From Deltaproteobacteria bacterium (GTDB taxonomy: Bacteria > Myxococcota > Myxococcia > Myxococcales > 40CM-4-68-19), in assembly GCA_005879805.1 (NCBI GenBank), contig VBKL01000080.1, positions 1 to 32,144 of the forward strand: DNA of 32,144 nt. The letters are read 5' to 3'. The position numbers and the translations under genes were made by a program. Below are positions 23,930 to 31,704 of the stretch, piece after piece; the first letter of the stretch is position 1; each line of letters begins with the position of its first letter. A model generated the notes under the pieces. The model did no database searches and was not told the DNA's origin. It saw nothing but the letters and a program-made list of their open reading frames with translations.

Positions 23930-24666
23930 CGGCGCCGATTTTCGAGGTGAAGGGCCTGACCAAGAAGTTCCGGGGCCTGACCGCGCTCTCCGACGTCACC
24001 TTCCAGGTAGCCCCCGGCGAGATCCTCGGCCTCATCGGACCGAACGGCGCCGGCAAGACGACGCTCATCAGCCTCATCAGCGGGACGCTCCTTCCCACCG
24101 CGGGCGAAATCCATTTCGAGGGCCGGCGCATCGACGGGCTTCCGGCCTTCAAGCGCGCGCGGCTCGGCATCGGCCGGACCTTCCAGGTGATGAAACCATT
24201 TCCCGGCCTCTCCGTTCTCGAGAACGTCACCGTCGGCGCGCTCTTCGGGGCCACCGAGGGACAGGAGAAGAAGCGCGCCAAGGCGCGGGAGCTGGCGCGC
24301 GAATTGCTCGAGTTCACCGGCCTCACGCGCCACGCCGAGCAGCGCGCCGACCAGCTGGGCGGCCCCGACCGCAAACGCCTCGAGTTCGCCAAGGCCCTGG
24401 CCCTGCACCCCAAGCTGCTCCTGCTCGACGAGGTGATGGCGGGGCTCAACCACGTCGAGGTGGACGAGGTGGTCGCGCTCATCCGCAAGATCCGCGACCG
24501 GAAGGTCACCATCCTCGTCATCGAGCACGTGATGAAGGCGATCCGGAACCTCTCCGATCGCCTCCTCGTCATCCACCACGGCCAGCAGATCGCCCAGGGC
24601 AAGGTCGACGAGGTGCTCGCGGACCAGCGCGTGGTCGAAGCCTATCTCGGCAAGAGGCGCCAGTGA
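23926..24666 (+). CDS. livG: Liv-type ABC transporter ATP-binding protein LivG
   Basis: From GTG 23926, which overlaps the livM stop, this encodes 246 residues. Upstream sequence in the same frame is shadow. It has Walker A GPNGAGKTT (38-46), the LivG motif GIGRTFQVMKPFPGLSVLENV and H-loop VIEHVM. The signature reads LGGPDRKRLEFA in place of LS.GQ. Walker B reads LLLLDEVMAGLN, with Val after the catalytic Glu. This DEVMAGLN form is a known LivG branch, so it is unlikely to be a defect. It pairs with LivF in the same operon. Confidence 0.93.
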   Translation: MTAPIFEVKGLTKKFRGLTALSDVTFQVAPGEILGLIGPNGAGKTTLISLISGTLLPTAGEIHFEGRRIDGLPAFKRARLGIGRTFQVMKPFPGLSVLENVTVGALFGATEGQEKKRAKARELARELLEFTGLTRHAEQRADQLGGPDRKRLEFAKALALHPKLLLLDEVMAGLNHVEVDEVVALIRKIRDRKVTILVIEHVMKAIRNLSDRLLVIHHGQQIAQGKVDEVLADQRVVEAYLGKRRQ

Positions 24667-25379
24667 GCGCGCCCCTGCTCGAGATCGCAGGCCTCAGCGC
24701 CGGGTACGGCGAGGTGCCGGTCCTCTCCGGCGTGGGCCTCGTCATCCAACCCGGCGAGATCGTCACGCTGGTGGGCAGCAACGGCGCGGGAAAGACCACG
24801 CTCCTGCGCGCGGTATCTCGCGTCATCGCGGGCCGCGGGACCTTGCGCTTCGACGGCCACGATCTCTTGACCCACACGCCGGAGCAGGTCTTCGGGCTCG
24901 GCCTCGTCCAGGTTCCGGAGGGACGGCAGCTCTTCGACAAGATGAGCGTCGAGGACAACCTCAAGATGGGCGCCTACCGCCGCAAGGACGAGGCGGGGAT
25001 CGCCCGGAGCTTCGAGCGCGTCTACGAGCTCTTCCCTCGCATGAAGGAGCGGCGCACGCAGATCGCCGGCAGCCTCTCCGGCGGCGAGCAGCAGATGTGC
25101 GCCATCGCGCGGGCCCTGATGGCCGCGCCCAAGCTCCTCGCGGTGGACGAGATGAGCCTGGGGCTTGCCCCGGTGGTGGTCGATCAGCTGCTCGCCGTGC
25201 TCGCCGAGATCCGCAAGCAGGGCGTCACCGTGCTCCTCGTCGAGCAGGACGTCTTCGCCGCTTTCACCGTCGCCGACCGCGGCTACGTGATGGAGACGGG
25301 GCGAATCGTTCGCGAAGGCGCGATCTCCGTCCTCAGCAACGATCCCGAAGTGCAGAAGGCGTATCTCGGGGTCCAGTGA
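24663..25379 (+). CDS. livF: Liv-type ABC transporter ATP-binding protein LivF
   Basis: This 238-residue ATPase starts at GTG 24663 (GTGA overlap with livG). It has Walker [10 protein letters not shown], signature LSGGEQQ, Walker B LLAVDEMSLGLAP, switch VLLVEQD and the terminal AYLGVQ. It is the closing gene of the tcuAB-binding protein-livHMGF operon. It resembles the livF at 145-858 in every motif but is clearly a diverged paralogue, for example DEMSLGL against DEPSLGL. The hairpin at 25424-25439 may end the transcript. Confidence 0.94.
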   Translation: MSAPLLEIAGLSAGYGEVPVLSGVGLVIQPGEIVTLVGSNGAGKTTLLRAVSRVIAGRGTLRFDGHDLLTHTPEQVFGLGLVQVPEGRQLFDKMSVEDNLKMGAYRRKDEAGIARSFERVYELFPRMKERRTQIAGSLSGGEQQMCAIARALMAAPKLLAVDEMSLGLAPVVVDQLLAVLAEIRKQGVTVLLVEQDVFAAFTVADRGYVMETGRIVREGAISVLSNDPEVQKAYLGVQ

Positions 25380-25423
25380 CCTGGCATTTGCGAATCGGTT
25401 GTGCTCGGATCCGACGGTAGTGG

Positions 25424-25439
25424 AGGTGCTCGGGCACCT
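25424..25439 (+). terminator. Possible transcription end hairpin after livF
   Basis: AGGTGC (25424-25429) and GCACCT (25434-25439) pair perfectly around a TCGG tetraloop, 44 bases past the livF stop. Only a weak T-containing stretch follows. A Rho-independent role is therefore uncertain, but the place fits the end of the tcu-liv operon. Confidence 0.4.
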
Positions 25440-25481
25440 TCACACGGCCCATCGAGACCTCGTGCGACGAGCCGGTGAATG

Positions 25482-25500
25482 GCGCACCCAGCGGGTGTGC
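25482..25500 (+). promoter_or_regulatory. Hairpin in the 5' region of the M36 protease gene
   Basis: GCGCACCC (25482-25489) pairs with GGGTGTGC (25493-25500), with one G-U pair and a three-base loop, ending about 20 bases before the GGGAGGG ribosome binding site. There is no T-run. It could be an mRNA-stabilising or translation-modulating leader structure, or a DNA operator. Confidence 0.35.
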
Positions 25501-25528
25501 GGGGATTCAAATTGCATTGGGAGGGACC

Positions 25529-28444
25529 ATGAGACGAAAGGCTTCGCTGCTTGCTCCAATGCTTTGTATCGGTCTGCTCGCGTCGAGCGCGGCCTGGACG
25601 GCGCCGCCGGCGCGCGAAAAACATCATGGACGGCCAAACCTCGACGCGCGCTCCGGGCGCGCGGTCACCGACCGGCAGGCCCAGATGGCGGCGAATCCAT
25701 CCGCCGCGGTGAAGGCGTTGGGGGCCTCGCTAGGGCCGCAGGGCATCGTCTCGGTCGATGGACTCACCGGCACGCCTCGCATCATCGGGCGCCTCGACGG
25801 CTACCTCACCGGCCCGAGCGCGCAGCCGGCGGCGGCGATCACCCTCGATTTCGTGCGGGCGAACGCAGCCATCTTCCCCATCGACGTCACGACCCTGCAA
25901 CTCGCCCGCGAATACGTCTCCATCGACGGTACACATCACCTCTGGTGGCGGCAGGTCGTCAACGGGATTCCCGTGTTCGGCAACGGCCTGAAGGCAAACG
26001 TGGCCGCAGATGGGAGCCTGGTAAACGTGTCCGGATCCCCCCTCGTCGATCTTTCGGGGGCCGCCGCGGCGCCCTCGGTGAGCGCCGACGAGGCGCTTGC
26101 CCAGACGCGGCGGGACGCCGGCGCGCCGGTGGTGCCGGTCGCCTCGAAGCAGCGAAACGACGCGCGGAAGACCACCGATTTCGCCACCGGAGAGAGGGCG
26201 GCGCTTTCCGTCTTCTCGACGCCGAAGGGAAATCGGCTCGGCTGGGACCTCCTCGTCATGCCGAGCAGCCGGGAGATGTATCGCCAGGTGGTCGATGCCC
26301 AGACGGGCGAAATCCTCTACCGGCAATCGCTCGTCAATTACTCGAGCGGCCGCGCCTTCCGCAACTATCCCGGCGCGGCAAAGGGTGGCACGGCGGAGAC
26401 TTTCGATCTGTCCGGAAACGGCTGGCTGTCGCCGACGGCAAAGATCCTGAGCGGCCCGAACGCCCACGTCTACGCGGACGAGAACGACAACAACGTGGCC
26501 GACCAGACCGAGGAGATCAACCGGGACGATCCCGCGACGGGCCGCAACAACTGGCTGTGGACCCTTCAGACCTTCAATCCCGCGGTGGCCGGCTGCAACC
26601 TGTTCATCTGTACCTGGGACCCGGGCCTGTCCGGCTCCTGGGCCAAGAACGAGAACGAGAGCGGGACGCAGCTCTTCGTCCTCATCAATCTCTACCATGA
26701 CCACCTGAAGGCCGCCCCCATCGGCTTCACTCCTGCGGCGGGCAACTTCGAGGGCGACGACCCCGTACACGGGGAGGCGCTCGACGGCGCGAAGACCTTC
26801 CAGAACATGCCGGACGGGGGCCACATCGACAACGCCAACTTCGCCACGCCGCCGGACGGCTTCAGCCCGCGGATGCAGATGTTCCTCTGGCACTTCCCGG
26901 GCGATCCGACCGACCCCTTCATCGCGGCCGACGGCGCGAACGAGGCCGGCATCGTCTACCACGAGTACACCCACGGCCTTTCGAACCGCCTGGTCGTCGA
27001 CGCGGACGGGTTCTCGACGCTGGGAAACATCCAGGCCGGGTCGATGGGAGAGGCGTGGAGCGACTGGTATGCGTACGACTTCCTGCAGAAGCAAGGATTG
27101 CAGGCTGACGTCCCCGGCGTCGCCGACGTCCGCGTCGGCAACTACGTCGGCGGTGGCCAGGACCTCATCCGGTTCGAGCCGATCGATTGCAAGATCGGCC
27201 AGTCGGCCAAGTCCGGTTGCCCGGGCGGCGTCCTGACCGGAACGGGCGGCTTCGACTACGGCGACTTCGGCCGCGTGGCCGGAGCGCCGGAAGTGCATGC
27301 CGACGGGGAGATCTGGGTGCAGACGCTCTGGGACCTGCGCGACGCGCTCGGAAGCGACGTCACCGAGGGCCTCGTCACCCGCGCGATGGAATTGTCGCCC
27401 TTCAATCCCTCGTTCCTCGATGAGCGGAACGCCATCCTGCAGGCGGACGTCCTGCTCCATGCCGGGGTCAACCAGAACACCATCTGGAGCGTGTTCGCGA
27501 AACGCGGCATGGGCTGGTTCGCCGGCACGCTCGACGGCGACGACACCCGGCCGGTAGCTGATTTCTCTCTGCCGCCGAAGCCGAACGCCCCGAAGGGCCA
27601 GCTCAGCGGGGTCATCAGCGACGTCGACACCGCCGCCCGGATCCCCGGCGCGATCGTCGCCTTCGGCGGCCACGACCACGGAGCCGGCGATTACGTCGCG
27701 ACGAGCGGCGCCAACGGCGCTTACGCCATCTTCGACATCTTCACCGGGACCTATCCGAAGGTGAGCGCGAGAGGGGCCGGCTTCGACTCCGTCGTCCTCG
27801 ACACGCTGACCATCCGGACCGGCTCGAACGTGCACGACTTCGCGCTCCGGCGGGACTTCGCCTCGGCGTCGGGCGGAGGCTCGATCGCCGCCTTCAACGG
27901 ACCGGACTTCACCGGCTTCGGCTGCGGCCCGATCAACGCCATCGATCAGTCCCAGGGCTCAGGCTGGGGCAGCGACACCGACCACGACTCGCTCATCACC
28001 GGCCTCGCCTCGGACAAGTTCATCGTCGTCAAGCTGCCGGTGAAGGTGAACGTGGCGGAGATCAAGGTCAACCCGGCGAACACCTGCGGCGACCCCGGTA
28101 GCTCGTCCACCCGCGGCTTCCGCATCGACGTCTCGGCGGACGGCGTCTCCTTCACCACGCTCACGGCGGGCGTCTTCTACCGGGCCAATCGCGGCGTGAT
28201 GAACAGCGTCTTCCTCGGTTCGCTGCCCGGCGTCCAGTTCGTGCGCTTCTGGATGCTGAACCCCCAGGTGCCGAGCGATCCCAACCCCAACGCCGCCTGC
28301 ACCGGGCCGGCCGACTGCGGTACCGCGCCCGATGACGACACCGGCGTCGCGGTCCACTGCGGAGCCGGGAAGGACAACGGCTTCGGCGGATGCACCTTCA
28401 TGGACATGGTGGAGCTGGCGGTCTACGGCCGGCCGGCACCCTGA
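25529..28444 (+). CDS. Secreted M36 (fungalysin-type) zinc metalloprotease with accessory domains
   Basis: From ATG 25529 (GGGAGGG just upstream) this encodes 971 residues. The signal peptide MRRKASLLAPMLCIGLLASSAAW is followed by a fungalysin/thermolysin propeptide (HHLWWRQVVNGIPVFGNGLKANV) and a PepSY-like strand (YRQVVDAQTGEILYRQ). The catalytic domain has H478-E479-YT-H482-GLSNRL and third zinc ligand E508 in MGEAWSDWYA, exactly the M36 pattern. After about residue 690 come a carboxypeptidase-regulatory-like beta domain (LSGVISDVDTAARIPGAIVAF) and a C-terminal galactose-binding/discoidin-like domain (RGFRIDVSADGVSFTTL, FVRFWML). It would degrade extracellular protein, as expected of a predatory or saprophytic bacterium. 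Confidence 0.93.
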   Translation: MRRKASLLAPMLCIGLLASSAAWTAPPAREKHHGRPNLDARSGRAVTDRQAQMAANPSAAVKALGASLGPQGIVSVDGLTGTPRIIGRLDGYLTGPSAQPAAAITLDFVRANAAIFPIDVTTLQLAREYVSIDGTHHLWWRQVVNGIPVFGNGLKANVAADGSLVNVSGSPLVDLSGAAAAPSVSADEALAQTRRDAGAPVVPVASKQRNDARKTTDFATGERAALSVFSTPKGNRLGWDLLVMPSSREMYRQVVDAQTGEILYRQSLVNYSSGRAFRNYPGAAKGGTAETFDLSGNGWLSPTAKILSGPNAHVYADENDNNVADQTEEINRDDPATGRNNWLWTLQTFNPAVAGCNLFICTWDPGLSGSWAKNENESGTQLFVLINLYHDHLKAAPIGFTPAAGNFEGDDPVHGEALDGAKTFQNMPDGGHIDNANFATPPDGFSPRMQMFLWHFPGDPTDPFIAADGANEAGIVYHEYTHGLSNRLVVDADGFSTLGNIQAGSMGEAWSDWYAYDFLQKQGLQADVPGVADVRVGNYVGGGQDLIRFEPIDCKIGQSAKSGCPGGVLTGTGGFDYGDFGRVAGAPEVHADGEIWVQTLWDLRDALGSDVTEGLVTRAMELSPFNPSFLDERNAILQADVLLHAGVNQNTIWSVFAKRGMGWFAGTLDGDDTRPVADFSLPPKPNAPKGQLSGVISDVDTAARIPGAIVAFGGHDHGAGDYVATSGANGAYAIFDIFTGTYPKVSARGAGFDSVVLDTLTIRTGSNVHDFALRRDFASASGGGSIAAFNGPDFTGFGCGPINAIDQSQGSGWGSDTDHDSLITGLASDKFIVVKLPVKVNVAEIKVNPANTCGDPGSSSTRGFRIDVSADGVSFTTLTAGVFYRANRGVMNSVFLGSLPGVQFVRFWMLNPQVPSDPNPNAACTGPADCGTAPDDDTGVAVHCGAGKDNGFGGCTFMDMVELAVYGRPAP

Positions 28445-28473
28445 AGCTGGCTGAACTCGACTCGAAACCAGCT
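28445..28473. terminator. Possible shared hairpin between convergent protease and kinase genes
   Basis: AGCTGG (28445-28450) pairs with CCAGCT (28468-28473) across the entire 28-base gap between the two convergent stop codons. It has a long loop and no T-run, so it is at best a weak bidirectional terminator. Confidence 0.25.
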
Positions 28474-30092
28474 CAAGGCGCTCGTGGAGTCGGCCGGGTC
28501 GCTGGAAGCGAGACGGTGAACGCCGATCCGTTCCCCGCGCCGCTCTCCACCACGATCCGGCCCCCATGGGCCTCGGCGATCTGGCGCGCGACATAGAGGC
28601 CGAGCCCGAGGCCGGGATAGTTGTTCGGCGGCACGGCCCGCTCGAAGGGATCGAAGATGCGCCCGTGGTCCTTGGGCTCGATGCCGATGCCCTGATCCCG
28701 GACCAGGAGACGCACGCCGCGGTCGGGCTGCGTGAGCTCGACGGTGATCGGCTTTCCCGCCCCGAACTTGCAGGCGTTGCCGAGCAGGGTATCGACCAGC
28801 TGGCGGAGGCGGCGGGGATCGCCGAAGACCTCGACGCGCTGCTCGAGGTGCGCCTCCAGCGGCGTTCCGGAGGCGGCGAGCTGCGAAGAGAGCCTCTCGA
28901 TCCCGTCGCGCACGATCGCGGCCAGCTCCACGGGCTGCAGTTCGAGGCTCATCTGGCCCGACGCGAGGGCCGCGCCGTCGAGCATCGATTCGACGAGACG
29001 CACCAGCCGATCGGCCTGCCGCTGGACGAGGTGCGAGAACTCGCTCCCCTTCTCCGCGGAGACGCCCTTCTGCCAGAGCTGCATCTGGAGCCGCAGCGAG
29101 GTGAGCGGCGTGCGCAGCTCGTGCGCGGCCATCCCGATGAACTCGTCGCGCACCTTCACCGCCGTCTGCGCGGTGTGCGCGAGGCGCTGGTTCTCTTCGA
29201 GCACGCGGGTCTTCTGGGCGTCCGTGCGATCGACGGCGCGCGCGAGATACCAGGCGATCGATCCGAAGGCGAGGATCGCCACCACCGCCTGCATCGCCGC
29301 GCCAAGCGACGCGTCGAACAAGCCCGCGCGCTCGCCGGTGTGGCGGAGCAGTCCCAGCACGGTGGGTATGAACAGGACCGGCAGGAAGAGCTGCCGGATG
29401 ACGACGCCTCCAGCGCTCGGGCGGACGAAGATCTCCGCGAACGTCCCCTGTGGCCACAGTGAAAGCGCCCCCAAGGAGAGGAGCAACACCGCCGCCGCCG
29501 TGTACTGCGAGATGCGGATGGCCGGCCCGAGCCGGTACAGCGACGAGGTGCCGTAGATGTACCCGAACAGGGAGAGCAGCGCGATGAGCGCCGCGACGAG
29601 CGCGAGAAGACCCGCCGCGGCGCGTGCGAGCCGCTCGCGCGAAGGAAAGAGGACGAGGGCGGACCCGAGGAGGAGCAGTCCCGTGGCCGCGTTCGGCGAC
29701 ATCCTTCCGGGATGGAGCAGGCTCTCCGCGTTGCGCGCGTCCGCGGCGAGCAGCTCGTCGATGCGCAGATCGAAGCCGCCGAGGTACTCGAGAAGCGTCG
29801 CCGCCGCCACCACGGCGCCGAGGACGGCGAGGGCGCGCGCGACGATGCCATTTCGCGGCGCCGCGCGCCTTGCGACCAGCAGCGAGACCGCGAAGAGCGT
29901 GAGGCAAAGGGCGGTGTTCGCCTTCATGGCGCGCGAAAGCGGTCCGCGCAGCGCGGACACGCCGGTCAACCAGGAGAAGAGGATCGCTCCGGCGCCGCCG
30001 AGGACGACGATCGCGGCCCAGCGCGCCAGCGACGTACCGTCGAGATCGCCGATCGGAGCACGGTCGGCGGGCCCGCCATCGACGAGTTCCAC
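28473..30092 (-). CDS. Membrane sensor histidine kinase
   Basis: From GTG 30092, with GAGGGAG 4 bases upstream, this encodes 539 residues; a TTG at 30128 is less likely. About seven to eight hydrophobic segments cover residues 10-285, with a PGRMSPNAATGLLLLG segment seen in other multi-span bacterial sensor kinases. A short linker leads to HisKA with phosphoacceptor H324 in MAAHELRTPLTSLRLQMQLWQ. The ATPase domain is complete: N439 in LLGNACKFG, DQGIGI near 466, FDPFERAV, GLGLGLYVARQIAEAHGG near 494. No receiver or PAS domain is seen. It is an orphan kinase convergent with the protease, and its partner is unknown. Confidence 0.92.
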   Translation of the reverse strand: MELVDGGPADRAPIGDLDGTSLARWAAIVVLGGAGAILFSWLTGVSALRGPLSRAMKANTALCLTLFAVSLLVARRAAPRNGIVARALAVLGAVVAAATLLEYLGGFDLRIDELLAADARNAESLLHPGRMSPNAATGLLLLGSALVLFPSRERLARAAAGLLALVAALIALLSLFGYIYGTSSLYRLGPAIRISQYTAAAVLLLSLGALSLWPQGTFAEIFVRPSAGGVVIRQLFLPVLFIPTVLGLLRHTGERAGLFDASLGAAMQAVVAILAFGSIAWYLARAVDRTDAQKTRVLEENQRLAHTAQTAVKVRDEFIGMAAHELRTPLTSLRLQMQLWQKGVSAEKGSEFSHLVQRQADRLVRLVESMLDGAALASGQMSLELQPVELAAIVRDGIERLSSQLAASGTPLEAHLEQRVEVFGDPRRLRQLVDTLLGNACKFGAGKPITVELTQPDRGVRLLVRDQGIGIEPKDHGRIFDPFERAVPPNNYPGLGLGLYVARQIAEAHGGRIVVESGAGNGSAFTVSLPATRPTPRAP

Positions 30093-30170
30093 GACGCTCC
30101 CTCTGGCAGAAGAGCGCCCGCTGCACAACAGCCGTCCGAGCGCCCCGCCGGGCGCCGGACATCACCCTTT

Positions 30171-30182
30171 GACGGCGCCGTC
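30171..30182. promoter_or_regulatory. Perfect 12-base palindrome between orphan ATPase and kinase genes
   Basis: GACGGCGCCGTC is a perfect palindrome 5 bases beyond the ATPase stop, followed on the plus strand by TTTT. In plus orientation it resembles an intrinsic terminator, but no plus-strand gene ends there. On the minus strand it could terminate the ATPase transcript weakly or serve as an operator for the kinase gene. Confidence 0.35.
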
Positions 30183-30187
30183 TTTTC

Positions 30188-31234
30188 TCACGCCTTCGCT
30201 CCCTCGAGTGGCCGGGGAGGGATGCGCAGCCCCGTCTCGGGATCGAAGAACTTCAGATCGCTCGCCTTGCAGGCGAGGTCGTACGACTCGCCAGGCGTGA
30301 CCGCGAGATGGATGGTGTGGGGCAGGTTGACGATCATCTTGGTGTCGGGCGCGAGATCGCGCAGCGAGCCATAGAGGAGCCGGTCGGAGCCGAGGTCCTC
30401 GATCCGCGTCACCCGGTACCAGAAGGTGACCAGGGGTTCCCGGGTGGCGTAGGCGGCCTTGGGAAGGAGGTTCTCCGGCCGGAATCCGACCAGCGCGCTG
30501 CCGTTCTTGAAGAAGTTCATGGGCGGCGAGCCGAGGAAGCCGGCGACGAACGTGTCGGCGGGCTCGTTGTAGACTTCCTGCGGCTTTCCCAGCTGGCGGA
30601 CCTTGCCGGCGTCCATCACCGCGATCCGGTCGCCCAGGCCCATCGCCTCCATCTGGTCGTGCGTCACGTAGATGGTGGTCGTTCCGAGGCGCCGCTGGAA
30701 CTGCTGCAATTCGTCGCGCGCCAGGTTGCGCAGCTTGGCGTCGAGGTTGGAGAGGGGCTCGTCGAGGAGGAACACGTCGGGCTCGCGCACCATGGCGCGG
30801 GCCAGGGCGACGCGCTGCCGCTCGCCGCCGGAGAGCTGGCGGGGCTTGCGTTCGAGCAGCCTCTCGATACCGAACATCGAAGCCGCCGTGCGCACCCGAT
30901 CGCCGATGGTCTTGGGATCGACCTTCTGCGCCTTGAGCGGAAAGGCGATGTTCTTCGCCACCGTCATGTGCGGGTAGAGCGCATAGCTCTGGAAGACCAT
31001 GGCGATCTTGCGCTCGCGCGGCGCGAGATCGTTCACCACCCGGTTGCCGATGACGATGTCGCCGCTGGTCTGCTTCTCGAGACCCGCGATCATGCGCAGG
31101 AGCGTCGTCTTGCCGCAGCCCGAGGGACCGAGGAGGACGAGGAACTCTCCTTCCCGGGTCGAGAGATCGACGCCATCGACGGCCGTGTGCTCCTGGAAGA
31201 CCTTCCGGATGGCCTTCGTCTCGACCGTCGCCAT
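30188..31234 (-). CDS. Orphan sugar ABC transporter ATP-binding protein, UgpC/MsmX type
   Basis: From ATG 31234 this encodes 348 residues. It has Walker A GPSGCGKTT (36-44), FQSYALYPHM, signature LSGGERQ (134-140), Walker B VFLLDEPLSNLDAKLR and H-loop VTHDQMEAMGLGDR, then a TOBE-type C-terminal domain (PPMNFFKN, VGFRPENLL). The frame is open further upstream, but that part reads through a broken binding-protein remnant and is not ATPase. No permease genes accompany it here. It may act as a shared ATPase for other sugar importers, as MsmX does, or be the survivor of a lost operon. The promoter at 31478-31506 points into it. Confidence 0.93.
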   Translation of the reverse strand: MATVETKAIRKVFQEHTAVDGVDLSTREGEFLVLLGPSGCGKTTLLRMIAGLEKQTSGDIVIGNRVVNDLAPRERKIAMVFQSYALYPHMTVAKNIAFPLKAQKVDPKTIGDRVRTAASMFGIERLLERKPRQLSGGERQRVALARAMVREPDVFLLDEPLSNLDAKLRNLARDELQQFQRRLGTTTIYVTHDQMEAMGLGDRIAVMDAGKVRQLGKPQEVYNEPADTFVAGFLGSPPMNFFKNGSALVGFRPENLLPKAAYATREPLVTFWYRVTRIEDLGSDRLLYGSLRDLAPDTKMIVNLPHTIHLAVTPGESYDLACKASDLKFFDPETGLRIPPRPLEGAKA

Positions 31235-31262
31235 CGCACCTCGAAACCGGGCTGGGATTGCC

Positions 31263-31408
31263 GGTAACCGCCGCGTTGGAGTAGCCGGGATAGCCGACGT
31301 TGGTGGCCCAGTCGAGCGAGTCGGCGAGCACCGCGTACTTGTCGGACGGTTGCCTTTCTTGTCGTTCTTCGCGCCCCATTCCTTCACGTACTAGTTGTTG
31401 AACGCGTC
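31263..31408 (-). pseudogene. Remnant of a sugar-type ABC solute-binding protein gene
   Basis: On the minus strand this stretch reads DAFNN, an in-frame TAG, then YVKEWGAKNDKKGN. After a one-base frame change it reads PSDKYAVLADSLDWATN and VGYPGYSNAAVT. The latter is very like the block shortly before the C-terminus of family 1 solute-binding proteins (SDKYA.LADSLDW..NVGYPGYSNAA). The normal continuation of about 50 residues is missing, and nearly the whole N-terminal part is gone. The remnant lies between an apparently intact promoter with an AGGAGG and the ATPase start. With a stop, a frameshift and two deletions it cannot encode a working protein. Confidence 0.7.
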
Positions 31409-31477
31409 GGGGCTCCCTCCTGGGTCGGATTTTCGGGTCGGCTTTTTTGCTCCGTTGCGCCTCCCGGGGGACCGAAA

Positions 31478-31506
31478 AATAGAGCACCCGCTCCTCGAAC
31501 TGTCAA
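31478..31506 (-). promoter_or_regulatory. Sigma70-like promoter for the binding-protein remnant and orphan ATPase
   Basis: On the minus strand, TTGACA (31506-31501) is a perfect -35 element, followed by 17 bases and TCTATT (31483-31478), a 4-of-6 match to the -10 consensus, then an A/T-rich run. A strong AGGAGGGAG lies near 31412-31420, about 50 bases downstream, ready for a gene whose start codon is now missing. It is the clearest promoter in the window. Confidence 0.6.
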
Positions 31507-31704
31507 GCTAACGAAAATTTGCCTTCCCTCTGTTTCGAGGGGAGACTCCGCGCCGCATTCGGTAGGAGGTCGCAAAGTGCGAGGGTTGCGTCACCGGAGT
31601 GTCGCGGAAGCGTGTTGCAACCGAAACCTCTCTTGGGATAGATGCGGCGCGTGGTCCATCCGCTCCTCGGCAGCCCTCCCGGAGACCGTCGCGAAAGGAA
31701 ACCC

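Noticed and set aside
23926-24666. LivG with aberrant signature and Walker B (DEV in place of DEP) as a dead ATPase
   Set aside because: The DEVMAGLN form with an RKRLE signature is a recognised LivG branch; the catalytic Glu and Walker A are intact.
31235-31487. Longer N-termini for the orphan ATPase
   Set aside because: The upstream codons belong to a binding-protein remnant in two frames. Family members start at MATVE, and the ATG at 31234 is the natural start.
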